From a bacterium (GTDB lineage Bacteria; SM23-31): DNA of 44,565 bases. The DNA lies in NCBI GenBank assembly GCA_028278455.1, contig JANQEH010000202.1, positions 1 to 44,565 of the forward strand. The letters run 5' to 3'. Under the pieces are notes generated by a model. The model saw nothing but the letters and a program-made list of their open reading frames with translations. It was not told the origin of the DNA and did no database searches. Below, in pieces: positions 33,458-41,672 of this stretch. Position 1 is the first letter of the stretch, and the number at the start of each line of letters is the position of its first letter. A program made the position numbers and the translations under genes.

Positions 33458-34003
33458 ATGAAAGGAATAATCTTCAATCTGCTTGAAGAATTCATTTCCA
33501 AAGAATTTGGGGATGTAGTTCTTGAAGAGATATATGTTGAGTCAAAACTGCAGGATGATGTTCCGCCGTTTCTGGCTCCTGTATCATATTCTGATGACCA
33601 GATCTTATCTATGGTGGTCACCCTTTCTGAAAAAACTGGTGAGAGCATTCCTGATCTGCTTCATGCTATTGGCAAGTTTTCAATACCGATACTTGCAGAA
33701 AAATACAGTGTGTTCTTTGAAAACTGTAAGGATTTCAGAAAATTCATGCAGACAGTGAATGAGATACATTTCATTGAGATTAAGAAACTCTATGATGATG
33801 CAAGGCCTCCTGAGATCATATTTCAAGATATCGATAAAGATACATTTAAAATCCACTACAGATCTCAGAGGAAATTATGCGACCTCGCAAAAGGATTGAT
33901 AGAGGGTACTGCGGAAATATATGAGACAGATATTCAATATAAAAAAGAGTCGTGTATGAATGATGGCAAAGATGAGTGCATCTTTGAAGTAATAGTCAAA
34001 TAG
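33458..34003 (+). CDS. H-NOX (haem nitric oxide/oxygen-binding) sensor protein
   Basis: This 181-residue stand-alone protein is recognisable as H-NOX from its first residues (MKGIIFNLLEEFISKEFG). SEKTG is at 57-61, the proximal haem ligand is H104 in NEIHFIEIKKLY, and the propionate-binding Y-x-S-x-R motif is at Y134-S136-R138. Length and motif spacing are normal. The position matching the oxygen-stabilising distal tyrosine of Caldanaerobacter H-NOX is leucine (L143), so an NO-selective, O2-excluding sensor is expected. Cysteines 141, 166 and 174 match three of the four positions described as a zinc/redox site in some proteobacterial H-NOX; the fourth position is not a cysteine. H-NOX proteins regulate kinases or cyclic-di-GMP enzymes encoded beside them. 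Here the neighbours are a receiver (10 nt upstream) and a PAS/GAF/DHp protein (11 nt downstream). Confidence 0.93.
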   Translation: MKGIIFNLLEEFISKEFGDVVLEEIYVESKLQDDVPPFLAPVSYSDDQILSMVVTLSEKTGESIPDLLHAIGKFSIPILAEKYSVFFENCKDFRKFMQTVNEIHFIEIKKLYDDARPPEIIFQDIDKDTFKIHYRSQRKLCDLAKGLIEGTAEIYETDIQYKKESCMNDGKDECIFEVIVK

Positions 34004-34014
34004 AGGACTATCAG

Positions 34015-37000
34015 ATGGACAAGTTCGAACTACTAAAAAAGAAGCTAGAGAGAGAAAGGAAAGCCAGGGAAGCTCTCGAGAAGATAGTCGAGGACAGGAC
34101 ACGTGAGGTATACCGGTCGAAAAAGCTTATCGAAGACGAGAAAGCGCTGACAGAAAAGTATCTTGATATTGCGAATGTGATGATACTTGTGCTAAACATG
34201 GATGGTACCGTTAGAATGATCAACCGCAAAGGAAGACATGTACTTGGATTTAAAGAAGATGAAATAGTTGGTATGAACCTTTTTGAAGAATTGATTCCCG
34301 ACAGAGTGAAAGAAGAGTACATTGAGATTTTCAAAGCGTTACTTGCCGGGAATATTGATTCAAACGAATATACAGAGAACCTTCTTCTTACAAAGAATGG
34401 TGAAGAAAAAACAATAGGATGGCATCATAACGTTCTGTGGGATGAGGAAGGTAACATAACCGGTACCATCAGCTCAGGAGAGGATCTTACTGAATTCATG
34501 GAGATCCAAAAGAAGCTTGTTGAGAGTGAAGAGAGAAACAGGATCATTATTGATAACGCTAATACGGGGATCTCTATAACTGATGAAAATGAGACGCTTT
34601 CATTTGTGAATCCGGCATTTGCATCACTGCTTGGATATTCTGTTGAGGAGATGAAGGGATTCGAATTATCAGAGATTGTGACAGAAGACTCATTGGAAGA
34701 GATAAAAAAGCAGACATCCGGTAGAATGAAAGGAAAAACTTCAACATATGAATGCACATTGCGGCACAAGAGCGGTGAAAGCAAATTTGTTATTATTTAT
34801 GCATCGCCAATGAAATCCGATGCAGGTGAATTCATCGGTACAATAGCGGTAGTAACAGATATAACTGAGCAGAGGAAAGCAGAAAATGCACTTAGACTTG
34901 AAAAGAAGTATTTTGAAGAGTTATTTGAAGGATCTCCAGAAGCTGTTATAATGTCTGACAATGAAGGTAATGTTTTAAGAGTTAATAAGGCATTTACTAA
35001 GTTATTCGGATATGAAAACGATGATGTGTTCAGCAGATCTATTGATAATCTGATAGCAGATGAATCCACAAAAGGCGAGGCCGGCGAGGCTACAAGGGCT
35101 GTTGCATCTGGGGAGACAATTTCAATTGAAGGTATCAGACGTCATAAAGACGGTACAGAGATCGATGTTTCGATATTAGGTCACCCTATTTACCTTGATA
35201 ATGAGCAGATCGGCGTATATGCAATTTACAGGGATATTACGAAAAGGAAGAACGCGGAACGGGCTTTAAAAAAATCTCATAGCGAAATTAAACAGAGGTC
35301 AAAGGAGGTAAGAGCGCTTCTGGACTGTGCGAGAATAGTTCTTGAAGGCAAAGATTTCTCTTCAACGGCAAAATCAATTTTAGACTATTGTAAAAATACG
35401 ATTGGCGCCAGGTCCGGCAATGTAGCGCTATTGTGTGCAGAAAATGAGGAAAACGAAGTAATTTTTGTTGAATCCGGTGGGTGGCCCTGCCATAGTGATC
35501 CAGAGCTGCCTATACCTATCAAGGGATTAAAGGTAAAGGCATATAAATCGGGAATGACAATTCATGAAAATGATTTCATGAAGAGTGGTTGGAAAGAGTC
35601 TATGCCTGACAGAAATGTAGAACTCAGGAATGTTTTGTTTGCCCCTCTGGTAATTGATCATAAAGTGGTAGGGACCATTGGGCTGGCTAATAAAGATGGA
35701 AAATTCAACAAAAATGATGTAAGGCTGGCAACTACTTTTGGAGAGATAGCCGCCATTGCGTTGAGAAACAATCGATATAAAGAAACGATCGAGGAAAACG
35801 AAGAGCGATTCAGGGAATTATTTAACAGCATGGGTGATGGTGTTGCTATTTATGAATTCGACAGCATGTATAAAAGATTTATTATCAAAGATATCAATAA
35901 ATCGGGTGAACAGATTAGTCGGGTAAACAGGCAGGAAATAATAGGTAAGAGCCTGGTAGATGTTTTTCCCGGCTCAAAGGAAATCGGATTATATGATTCA
36001 TTACTTCAAGTATTTGATACAGGTATCCCTAAGTTATTACCTGCCTCCCTATATGAAGACAAGAAATTAAAGCAATGGGTTGAAAACTACATATACAAAC
36101 TGCCTTCAGGTGAAATAGTGGCAGTATATTCAGATATAACTGAGAAAGTTGAGCAGCAGGAAAGGATAAATGAGCATCTGAATTTCTTGAAATCACTGAT
36201 AGATACCATAAAAAGCCCGATCTTTTTCAAAGATGAAAAACTACGGTATAAACTCTGGAACAAGGCTTTTGAAGAATACATTGGTCTAGACTACGATCAG
36301 CTAATGAATAAGACAGTTTTTGAGATTGCTCCTGAAGATCTTGCCCAAAATTATCATGAGAAAGACCTGGCGATAATGGAGGATAAAGGCAATCAGGTTT
36401 ACGAAGGCCAGTTGAAATTTGCTAATGGATCAATACGTGACGTTGTTTTCAATAAGGCGGTATATTACGATTTCAAGGGGAATCCAGCTGGAATTGTTGG
36501 AGTTATCCTGGATATCTCAGATTTAAGAAATATGGAAATGGAAATAAAAGAATCTGAAAACAAATTCAGAACTATCACGGAAAACATCAACATCGGTATA
36601 TACAGGTCGACATTTAAAACCGGAGAATTCATCGAAGTTAATCCGGCTCTTGTACGGATGCTGGGATATGATAGCAGGGAGGAGCTACTTAATATACCAT
36701 TACAGAAGATAATTGCAGAACCGGGAGATAGATCCGGTTTCTATGAGAAAATGATTGAATCAACCGTGGTAAGAGGGAGTGAAATCGATTTTAAAAGAAA
36801 AGATGGAAGTATTATTACCTGTTATGAATCGAGTGTGGTTGTAAAAGACAAAGATGGGGTGCCGATATTTTTTGATGGTATTTTGGAAGATGTAACCGAA
36901 AGAAAAAAAGCAGAAGATACTATCAGGCAAAGTGAGGAGAAATTTCGCAGTCTATTTGAATCTTCAAATGACGCAGTTATGATACTCAATGAAACAGGTT

Positions 37001-37584
37001 TTATTGATTGTAATGATACTACGTTACATATTTTCGGTCTTGAATCAAAGCAAGAATTCTTATCAATGCACCCGGCTGATTTTTCGCCTGAGAAACAGGC
37101 AGATGGATCAGTTTCTCTTGAACTGGCAAATAAACTTATCGGTGCAGCTTATGAAACAGGAGTACAATCATTTACCTGGAATCATCAGCGAAAAAACGGA
37201 GAAGTTTTTCCGGCTGAGGTTCTCCTGAACCGGGTAATTCTTTCGGGAGGAACAATAATCTATGCTGTTGTCCGGGATATATCTGAAAAAAAGAAACTCG
37301 AGGCACAGAAATTATACAGTGAACAATTGGAGACCATCAACAAGATGGTTGTAACGTTAAATCATGAAATGAACCAACCGCTATCTATAATTATATCTCA
37401 GGCTGATATGGCACTACAGGATACTGTAGTGAAAAGTCAGCTTCATGAAGATCTAACGATGATAAAAGAAGAAGCATGGAAAATATCTGAGATGATCAAG
37501 AAAATCAGACAGATTAAGGAGATTAAACTTACTGAATACTCCGAAGGAATTGATATGATCGATTTGAAGTCAATAATTGAATAA
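34015..37584 (+). CDS. PAS/GAF multi-sensor protein ending in a DHp (HisKA) domain, no ATPase domain
   Basis: This 1189-residue soluble protein has an N-terminal coiled coil (1-45) and PAS domains at about 48-165, 168-285 and 296-415. These are followed by GAF (431-585) and PAS at about 593-712, 718-840, 845-963 and 970-1090. A final DHp hairpin (about 1098-1189) has phospho-acceptor H1117 in NHEMNQPLSIIISQADMA. The stop follows directly after TEYSEGIDMIDLKSIIE, and no HATPase sequence remains before the next gene, in any frame that I can see. It cannot autophosphorylate alone, so it may be a phosphate acceptor or donor for kinases encoded nearby, or form mixed dimers. It follows the H-NOX gene by 11 nt and is a plausible direct target of it. 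The same ending is found in the 40035-41132 protein. Confidence 0.9.
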   Translation: MDKFELLKKKLERERKAREALEKIVEDRTREVYRSKKLIEDEKALTEKYLDIANVMILVLNMDGTVRMINRKGRHVLGFKEDEIVGMNLFEELIPDRVKEEYIEIFKALLAGNIDSNEYTENLLLTKNGEEKTIGWHHNVLWDEEGNITGTISSGEDLTEFMEIQKKLVESEERNRIIIDNANTGISITDENETLSFVNPAFASLLGYSVEEMKGFELSEIVTEDSLEEIKKQTSGRMKGKTSTYECTLRHKSGESKFVIIYASPMKSDAGEFIGTIAVVTDITEQRKAENALRLEKKYFEELFEGSPEAVIMSDNEGNVLRVNKAFTKLFGYENDDVFSRSIDNLIADESTKGEAGEATRAVASGETISIEGIRRHKDGTEIDVSILGHPIYLDNEQIGVYAIYRDITKRKNAERALKKSHSEIKQRSKEVRALLDCARIVLEGKDFSSTAKSILDYCKNTIGARSGNVALLCAENEENEVIFVESGGWPCHSDPELPIPIKGLKVKAYKSGMTIHENDFMKSGWKESMPDRNVELRNVLFAPLVIDHKVVGTIGLANKDGKFNKNDVRLATTFGEIAAIALRNNRYKETIEENEERFRELFNSMGDGVAIYEFDSMYKRFIIKDINKSGEQISRVNRQEIIGKSLVDVFPGSKEIGLYDSLLQVFDTGIPKLLPASLYEDKKLKQWVENYIYKLPSGEIVAVYSDITEKVEQQERINEHLNFLKSLIDTIKSPIFFKDEKLRYKLWNKAFEEYIGLDYDQLMNKTVFEIAPEDLAQNYHEKDLAIMEDKGNQVYEGQLKFANGSIRDVVFNKAVYYDFKGNPAGIVGVILDISDLRNMEMEIKESENKFRTITENINIGIYRSTFKTGEFIEVNPALVRMLGYDSREELLNIPLQKIIAEPGDRSGFYEKMIESTVVRGSEIDFKRKDGSIITCYESSVVVKDKDGVPIFFDGILEDVTERKKAEDTIRQSEEKFRSLFESSNDAVMILNETGFIDCNDTTLHIFGLESKQEFLSMHPADFSPEKQADGSVSLELANKLIGAAYETGVQSFTWNHQRKNGEVFPAEVLLNRVILSGGTIIYAVVRDISEKKKLEAQKLYSEQLETINKMVVTLNHEMNQPLSIIISQADMALQDTVVKSQLHEDLTMIKEEAWKISEMIKKIRQIKEIKLTEYSEGIDMIDLKSIIE

Positions 37585-37608
37585 CTAAATAACCAGTCAA
37601 TTCAATAT

Positions 37609-39624
37609 ATGGATCAAATAGGCGGTATTATGTTAAGTCCAAATGAACTAAAAGCGAAAATAAAGAGAGTTTTCTCTTTCAAAAAATACTATCCCGTATA
37701 CTGTACAGCGTTTTTTGGATTATTGATTACTTCAGCTTTTTTCTTGTTTTTTGTGAGTTTTCACTATAGCCATGAAGTGGAGCAATATAGAATTAATACT
37801 GAGAATGTACTGATAAAATTTAAGAATGGAATTGAACATTATACCTCTTTGGTTAAATCGTTATCGGGATTGTTTTATGCTTCTGAATACGTAAGCAGGG
37901 ATGAATTCAGGGAATTTGTACAGGGTACATTGATAAGAAATCCGGAAATTGTATCTTTGATGTTTATACCATATGTCAGTAGTGATACAAGAAATGAAAT
38001 CGAAATGCAGGTCCAGGAGGAAGTATTTTATAACTTTTTTATTACTGAGCTTAACAGCGCGGATCATTTGGTCAGGGCCTCTGAAAAAAAGGTCTATTAT
38101 CCGGTAATCTATGTTGAACCTTTTAATTTGAACAAGGAATTACTCGGATTTAATTTTGCACAGAGTGAGGTAGGTTTACAGACACTAAACTATTCACGTG
38201 ATTCCGGGAAAATTCATTCAATGATCAGAGATGATCAGGTTAGGGATCCTGGAAATAATAACAGAATATATTTATTTTATCCTATTTATAATAATGGAGC
38301 CGCGATTGTAACTAAATCGGAAAGGATCAAAAGCATTAGAGGATTTGTTTCATGTGAGCTTGATATTGAAGATCTTTTTGATGCAATGATAAGGGATTTT
38401 GAAATCAAGGATTATTATATGAACCTATACATCATCAAAGAAGGTATTGAGGAAAATATATCCAGGAAGATCGGTGGAGAGTCAACAAGCAATTCAACAG
38501 ATCAGCTTAATGAAAACGAGATTAATCGGGACTTCTTATTCTATTCATCATTACAGATAGCAAATAATGAAATTCCCATAGAATTAATGCCCACAGGAGA
38601 CTATTACAGCATTTTCGGAGATCTTACAGCAAACATAATTTTGACAATCGGCATTTTATTGACATGTTTCCTATCATGGTATTTCGCCGGAAGCGTAAAC
38701 AGGACTTCTATAATTGAAAAAATAGTGGATGAAAGAACTGAGGAGCTCTACAAAGTAAATGACTATTTAAAATCTGAAATTGTGCATAGGAAAGAAGCAG
38801 AAAAAAAGATTGAAAGATATGCCCGGGAATTAAAACAAAGAAACGAAGAAGTAAAACGATTTGCCTACATTGTATCACATGATTTAAGAGGTCCGCTTGT
38901 AAATATGACAGGGTTTGCAGGTGAGTTAAGATCTGCAATTACAACAATCGAGAACTCAATAAATACTAAAATTGGAGATCTTGACGAAAATATCAGACAA
39001 GATCTGAATTATGCTTTAAACGAAGATGCACCGGAAGCACTTGACTTTATTGAGAATTCTGTAAAGAGAATGGAAGGACTGATTAATGCATTACTTGAAT
39101 TATCAAGAATAGACCGAAAAGAGATCAAGCTGGAAAATCTGAATATGACGGAGGTGTTTAAAAGTACTCTGAAGACTCTATCCCACGTAATAGACGAAAG
39201 GAAGATTTCTGTAGATTTACAGCAATTAGATGATGTTCAGGCTGACAGACTGGCAATGGAACAGGTTACAGGGAATATACTTAATAATGCAGTAAATTAT
39301 CTTGATCCTGAGAGAACAGGTGAGATTACTATTTCTTCTAAAGAAGATAGTGATGAGATTCATTATACTATAGCCGATAACGGAAGGGGAATTGCAGAGG
39401 AAGATATGGAAAAAGTATTTGCTCCGTTCCGGCGAGCAGGAAAGCAGGATGTGAAGGGCGAAGGCATGGGGATGGCATTTGTCCAGTCACTTATTAGAAA
39501 GCACGGAGGTAGAATATGGTGCGACTCAAAAATAAATCAAGGAACTATGTTTACATTTACTATTCCAACAATCGTTGAGAAAGGAGAAAACGAAAATGGA
39601 AGAAGTAAAGATAGTATTAGTTGA
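37609..39624 (+). CDS. Membrane-bound CHASE-domain histidine kinase
   Basis: This 671-residue protein has one membrane helix at about 29-51 and another at about 336-362. Between them is an extracytoplasmic CHASE domain (about 75-300; HYTSLVKSLSGLF, SRDEFREFV, LMFIPYVSSDTR). A coiled coil leads to HisKA with H424 (YIVSHDLRGPLVNM) and a HATPase (about 540-660; ADNGRGIAEED, GEGMGMAFV). CHASE domains bind small ligands, cytokinin-like in plants and mostly unknown in bacteria. It is the only membrane sensor of the array. A start at ATG 37630, with AGGCGG 4 nt upstream, is also possible and would remove seven residues. It overlaps the following Rcp1-type receiver gene by 29 nt, so the two are probably partners. 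Confidence 0.9.
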   Translation: MDQIGGIMLSPNELKAKIKRVFSFKKYYPVYCTAFFGLLITSAFFLFFVSFHYSHEVEQYRINTENVLIKFKNGIEHYTSLVKSLSGLFYASEYVSRDEFREFVQGTLIRNPEIVSLMFIPYVSSDTRNEIEMQVQEEVFYNFFITELNSADHLVRASEKKVYYPVIYVEPFNLNKELLGFNFAQSEVGLQTLNYSRDSGKIHSMIRDDQVRDPGNNNRIYLFYPIYNNGAAIVTKSERIKSIRGFVSCELDIEDLFDAMIRDFEIKDYYMNLYIIKEGIEENISRKIGGESTSNSTDQLNENEINRDFLFYSSLQIANNEIPIELMPTGDYYSIFGDLTANIILTIGILLTCFLSWYFAGSVNRTSIIEKIVDERTEELYKVNDYLKSEIVHRKEAEKKIERYARELKQRNEEVKRFAYIVSHDLRGPLVNMTGFAGELRSAITTIENSINTKIGDLDENIRQDLNYALNEDAPEALDFIENSVKRMEGLINALLELSRIDRKEIKLENLNMTEVFKSTLKTLSHVIDERKISVDLQQLDDVQADRLAMEQVTGNILNNAVNYLDPERTGEITISSKEDSDEIHYTIADNGRGIAEEDMEKVFAPFRRAGKQDVKGEGMGMAFVQSLIRKHGGRIWCDSKINQGTMFTFTIPTIVEKGENENGRSKDSIS

Positions 39625-40048
39625 AGATGATCCCGGACACAGCCGGTTAATTGAGAAGAACCTTGTCAGGTCAAAAATTACAAATGATGTTGTAAAGTTC
39701 TCTGACGGACAGCAGGCAATAGACTATTTATTTAATGAGAACAATAGCTTCAATGCTGAGTCTGGAATTAAGCATCTGGTTCTTCTTGATCTGAATCTCC
39801 CTGTTGTTGATGGATATCAGATTCTCAAAAGAATGAAATCCGAGGAGAAAACGAAGAATATTCCTGTTATTATTCTGACAACAACAAATGATCCCAGAGA
39901 AGTATCGAAATGCTATGACCTTGGCTGTAATGTCTATATTTCTAAACCACTGAATTATGAACAGTTTTCTGAAGCTATTCAGAAACTTGGATTGTTTCTG
40001 TCAATAGTGACTGTTCCCGAAGAAGGAAAAATCTATGCTGACTACTAA
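39596..40048 (+). CDS. Rcp1-type single-domain response regulator, second copy
   Basis: This 150-residue receiver starts at ATG 39596 with AAGGAG 9 nt upstream, inside the end of the CHASE kinase gene. It has D11-D12 (VEDDPGHSRLIEKN), phospho-acceptor D65 (LVLLDLNLPVVDG), T95 and K117 and an Rcp1-like tail (LGLFLSIVTVPEE). As with the 29846 protein, it directly follows a SHDL-type kinase, so the array holds two kinase-receiver pairs of the same kind. It overlaps the next gene by 14 nt. Confidence 0.93.
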   Translation: MEEVKIVLVEDDPGHSRLIEKNLVRSKITNDVVKFSDGQQAIDYLFNENNSFNAESGIKHLVLLDLNLPVVDGYQILKRMKSEEKTKNIPVIILTTTNDPREVSKCYDLGCNVYISKPLNYEQFSEAIQKLGLFLSIVTVPEEGKIYADY

Positions 40049-41132
40049 TGGTATAAATATTTTGTATATGGAAGATGATGATGGGACGGCGAGATTAGTA
40101 CAGAAAAGGCTGCAAAGAATCGGTTATTCTGTCAAAAGAGCGGGGGATGGTGAAGAAGGTCTCGAGTTATATAAATCTGAAGAATACGATCTCGTGATTG
40201 TTGACCAGTCGATGCCTGTATATGATGGAATTGAAGTCATAAAGATCATAACTGATAATGGAGTTTTCCCTCCCATTATTATGATTACGGGAGGTGGTGA
40301 TGAAGCTGTTGCTGTTAAAGCAATGAAATATGGAGCATCAGATTATATAATAAAAGATGTCAGCGGACATTATCTTGAATTGCTGCCGGGTGTAATTGAG
40401 AAAACTCTTCAGGAATCAAATTTAGAAAAGGAAAGGGATGAGGCTATTGCTTCACTTAAGAAAAGTGAAGAGAAATTCAGAACTTTGACTGAAAATATTA
40501 ATATTGGCATTTACAGGTCAACAATAGAAACCGGAGAATTTGTTGAAGTGAATCCTGCTATGGTCAAGCTTCTTGGCTATGATAGCAGAGAAGAGTTACT
40601 GAAGATCCCGGTAGAAAAACTATATTCGGATCCTGAATACAGATCGGGATTTAAAATGAATATGCTGGAAAACAGTTCAACAAGAAATCATGAGATTTGT
40701 TTAAAGAGGAAGGATGGAGCTGAAATAAACTGCTTTGAATCAAGTGTGGTTGTTAATGATAAAGATGGGAATCCCTTATATTTTGACGGGATCATTGAAG
40801 ATATTACAGAAAGAAAACAACTCGAAGAAGCAAAAAATATGACTGAAAAGCTGGAAACTCTGAACAATATGGTTGTAACGCTGAATCATGAGATGAACCA
40901 GCCGCTCTCTATAATAATATCTCAGGCCGATATGGCGATGCAGGATGCCGGGAAAGAAAGCCAGCTTTATGAAGATATCTCATTGATCAAGGAAGAGGCA
41001 TGGAAAATAACTGAGATGATCAAGAAAATAAGAAAGATAAAAGAGATAAAACTGACAGAATATTCTGACGGGATTGATATGATAGACCTGAATCAATTGG
41101 ATTCAGAAGATAGTTACAAGGATGTTAAATGA
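40035..41132 (+). CDS. REC-PAS-DHp protein without ATPase domain
   Basis: This 365-residue protein has an N-terminal receiver (6-125; D57 in LVIVDQSMPVYDG, T85, K107) and a PAS domain at about 143-262 (TENINIGIYRST, YFDGIIEDITER). A DHp hairpin with H285 in NHEMNQPLSIIISQADMA and the ending TEYSDGIDMIDL follow at 340-352. Like the 34015 protein it lacks any HATPase. Its PAS and DHp are close paralogues of the sixth PAS and the DHp of that protein, also at DNA level. A receiver and a phospho-accepting histidine in one chain resemble a phosphorelay intermediate: it could take phosphate on D57 and exchange it through H285. It overlaps both neighbours' transcription units closely. Confidence 0.9.
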   Translation: MLTTNGINILYMEDDDGTARLVQKRLQRIGYSVKRAGDGEEGLELYKSEEYDLVIVDQSMPVYDGIEVIKIITDNGVFPPIIMITGGGDEAVAVKAMKYGASDYIIKDVSGHYLELLPGVIEKTLQESNLEKERDEAIASLKKSEEKFRTLTENINIGIYRSTIETGEFVEVNPAMVKLLGYDSREELLKIPVEKLYSDPEYRSGFKMNMLENSSTRNHEICLKRKDGAEINCFESSVVVNDKDGNPLYFDGIIEDITERKQLEEAKNMTEKLETLNNMVVTLNHEMNQPLSIIISQADMAMQDAGKESQLYEDISLIKEEAWKITEMIKKIRKIKEIKLTEYSDGIDMIDLNQLDSEDSYKDVK

Positions 41133-41154
41133 AATTTATTTCAGGAGAAATAAA

Positions 41155-41670
41155 ATGATGAAATACACAGTATTGCTGGTCGATGATGAAGAAAATATTC
41201 TGAAATCACTCAGCAGGGTTTTTCAGGAAGAGGGGTATGACGTTATAACTTCGGAGAGTGGCGAAAAGGGATTAGACCTCCTTTCAGAATATGATGTAGA
41301 CCTTGTCATCTCAGACCAGATGATGCCCGGGATGAGGGGGCTTGATTTCCTTGAGAAAACAATTGAAAAGTATCCCGACCTAATCAGAATTATTTTGACA
41401 GGTTATGCAGAATTAAGCGACGCGCTAAGAGCCATCAATGATGGATGTGTTTATAAATTCATACTTAAACCGTGGCAGAATGATGATCTGAAGGTTACTG
41501 TCAGGAGAGCACTTGAACAAAGAGACCTGATTAGGATGAACAATGAATTAAGCCTGGAAATAAAGAAAAGAGATAAAGTTCTTACTGATCTTGAAAAACA
41601 ATATCCGGGTATTACAGAAAGGCCGGCGGACGGCATATATGTTATTAAATCTGACACTGATAGAGAGTAA
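41155..41670 (+). CDS. Response regulator with RpfG-type receiver and helical tail
   Basis: This 171-residue protein starts at ATG 41155, 7 nt after AGGAG (an earlier in-frame ATG at 41122 overlaps the previous gene). The receiver has D10-D11, D54 (LVISDQMMPGMRG), T82 and K105 (VYKFILKPW). The tail (about 120-171) is a short coiled coil ending in LEKQYPGIT and has no known output domain. The receiver is closely related to those of the next two genes (AIN.G..YKF..KPW), so the three probably arose by duplication. Confidence 0.9.
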   Translation: MMKYTVLLVDDEENILKSLSRVFQEEGYDVITSESGEKGLDLLSEYDVDLVISDQMMPGMRGLDFLEKTIEKYPDLIRIILTGYAELSDALRAINDGCVYKFILKPWQNDDLKVTVRRALEQRDLIRMNNELSLEIKKRDKVLTDLEKQYPGITERPADGIYVIKSDTDRE

Positions 41671-41672
41671 TT

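Noticed and set aside
26237..36281. Antisense frames within the kinase genes (for example 26237-26755, 27893-28507, 34425-34784)
   Set aside because: All lie opposite conserved PAS or kinase domains and show serine/isoleucine/phenylalanine-rich shadow composition.
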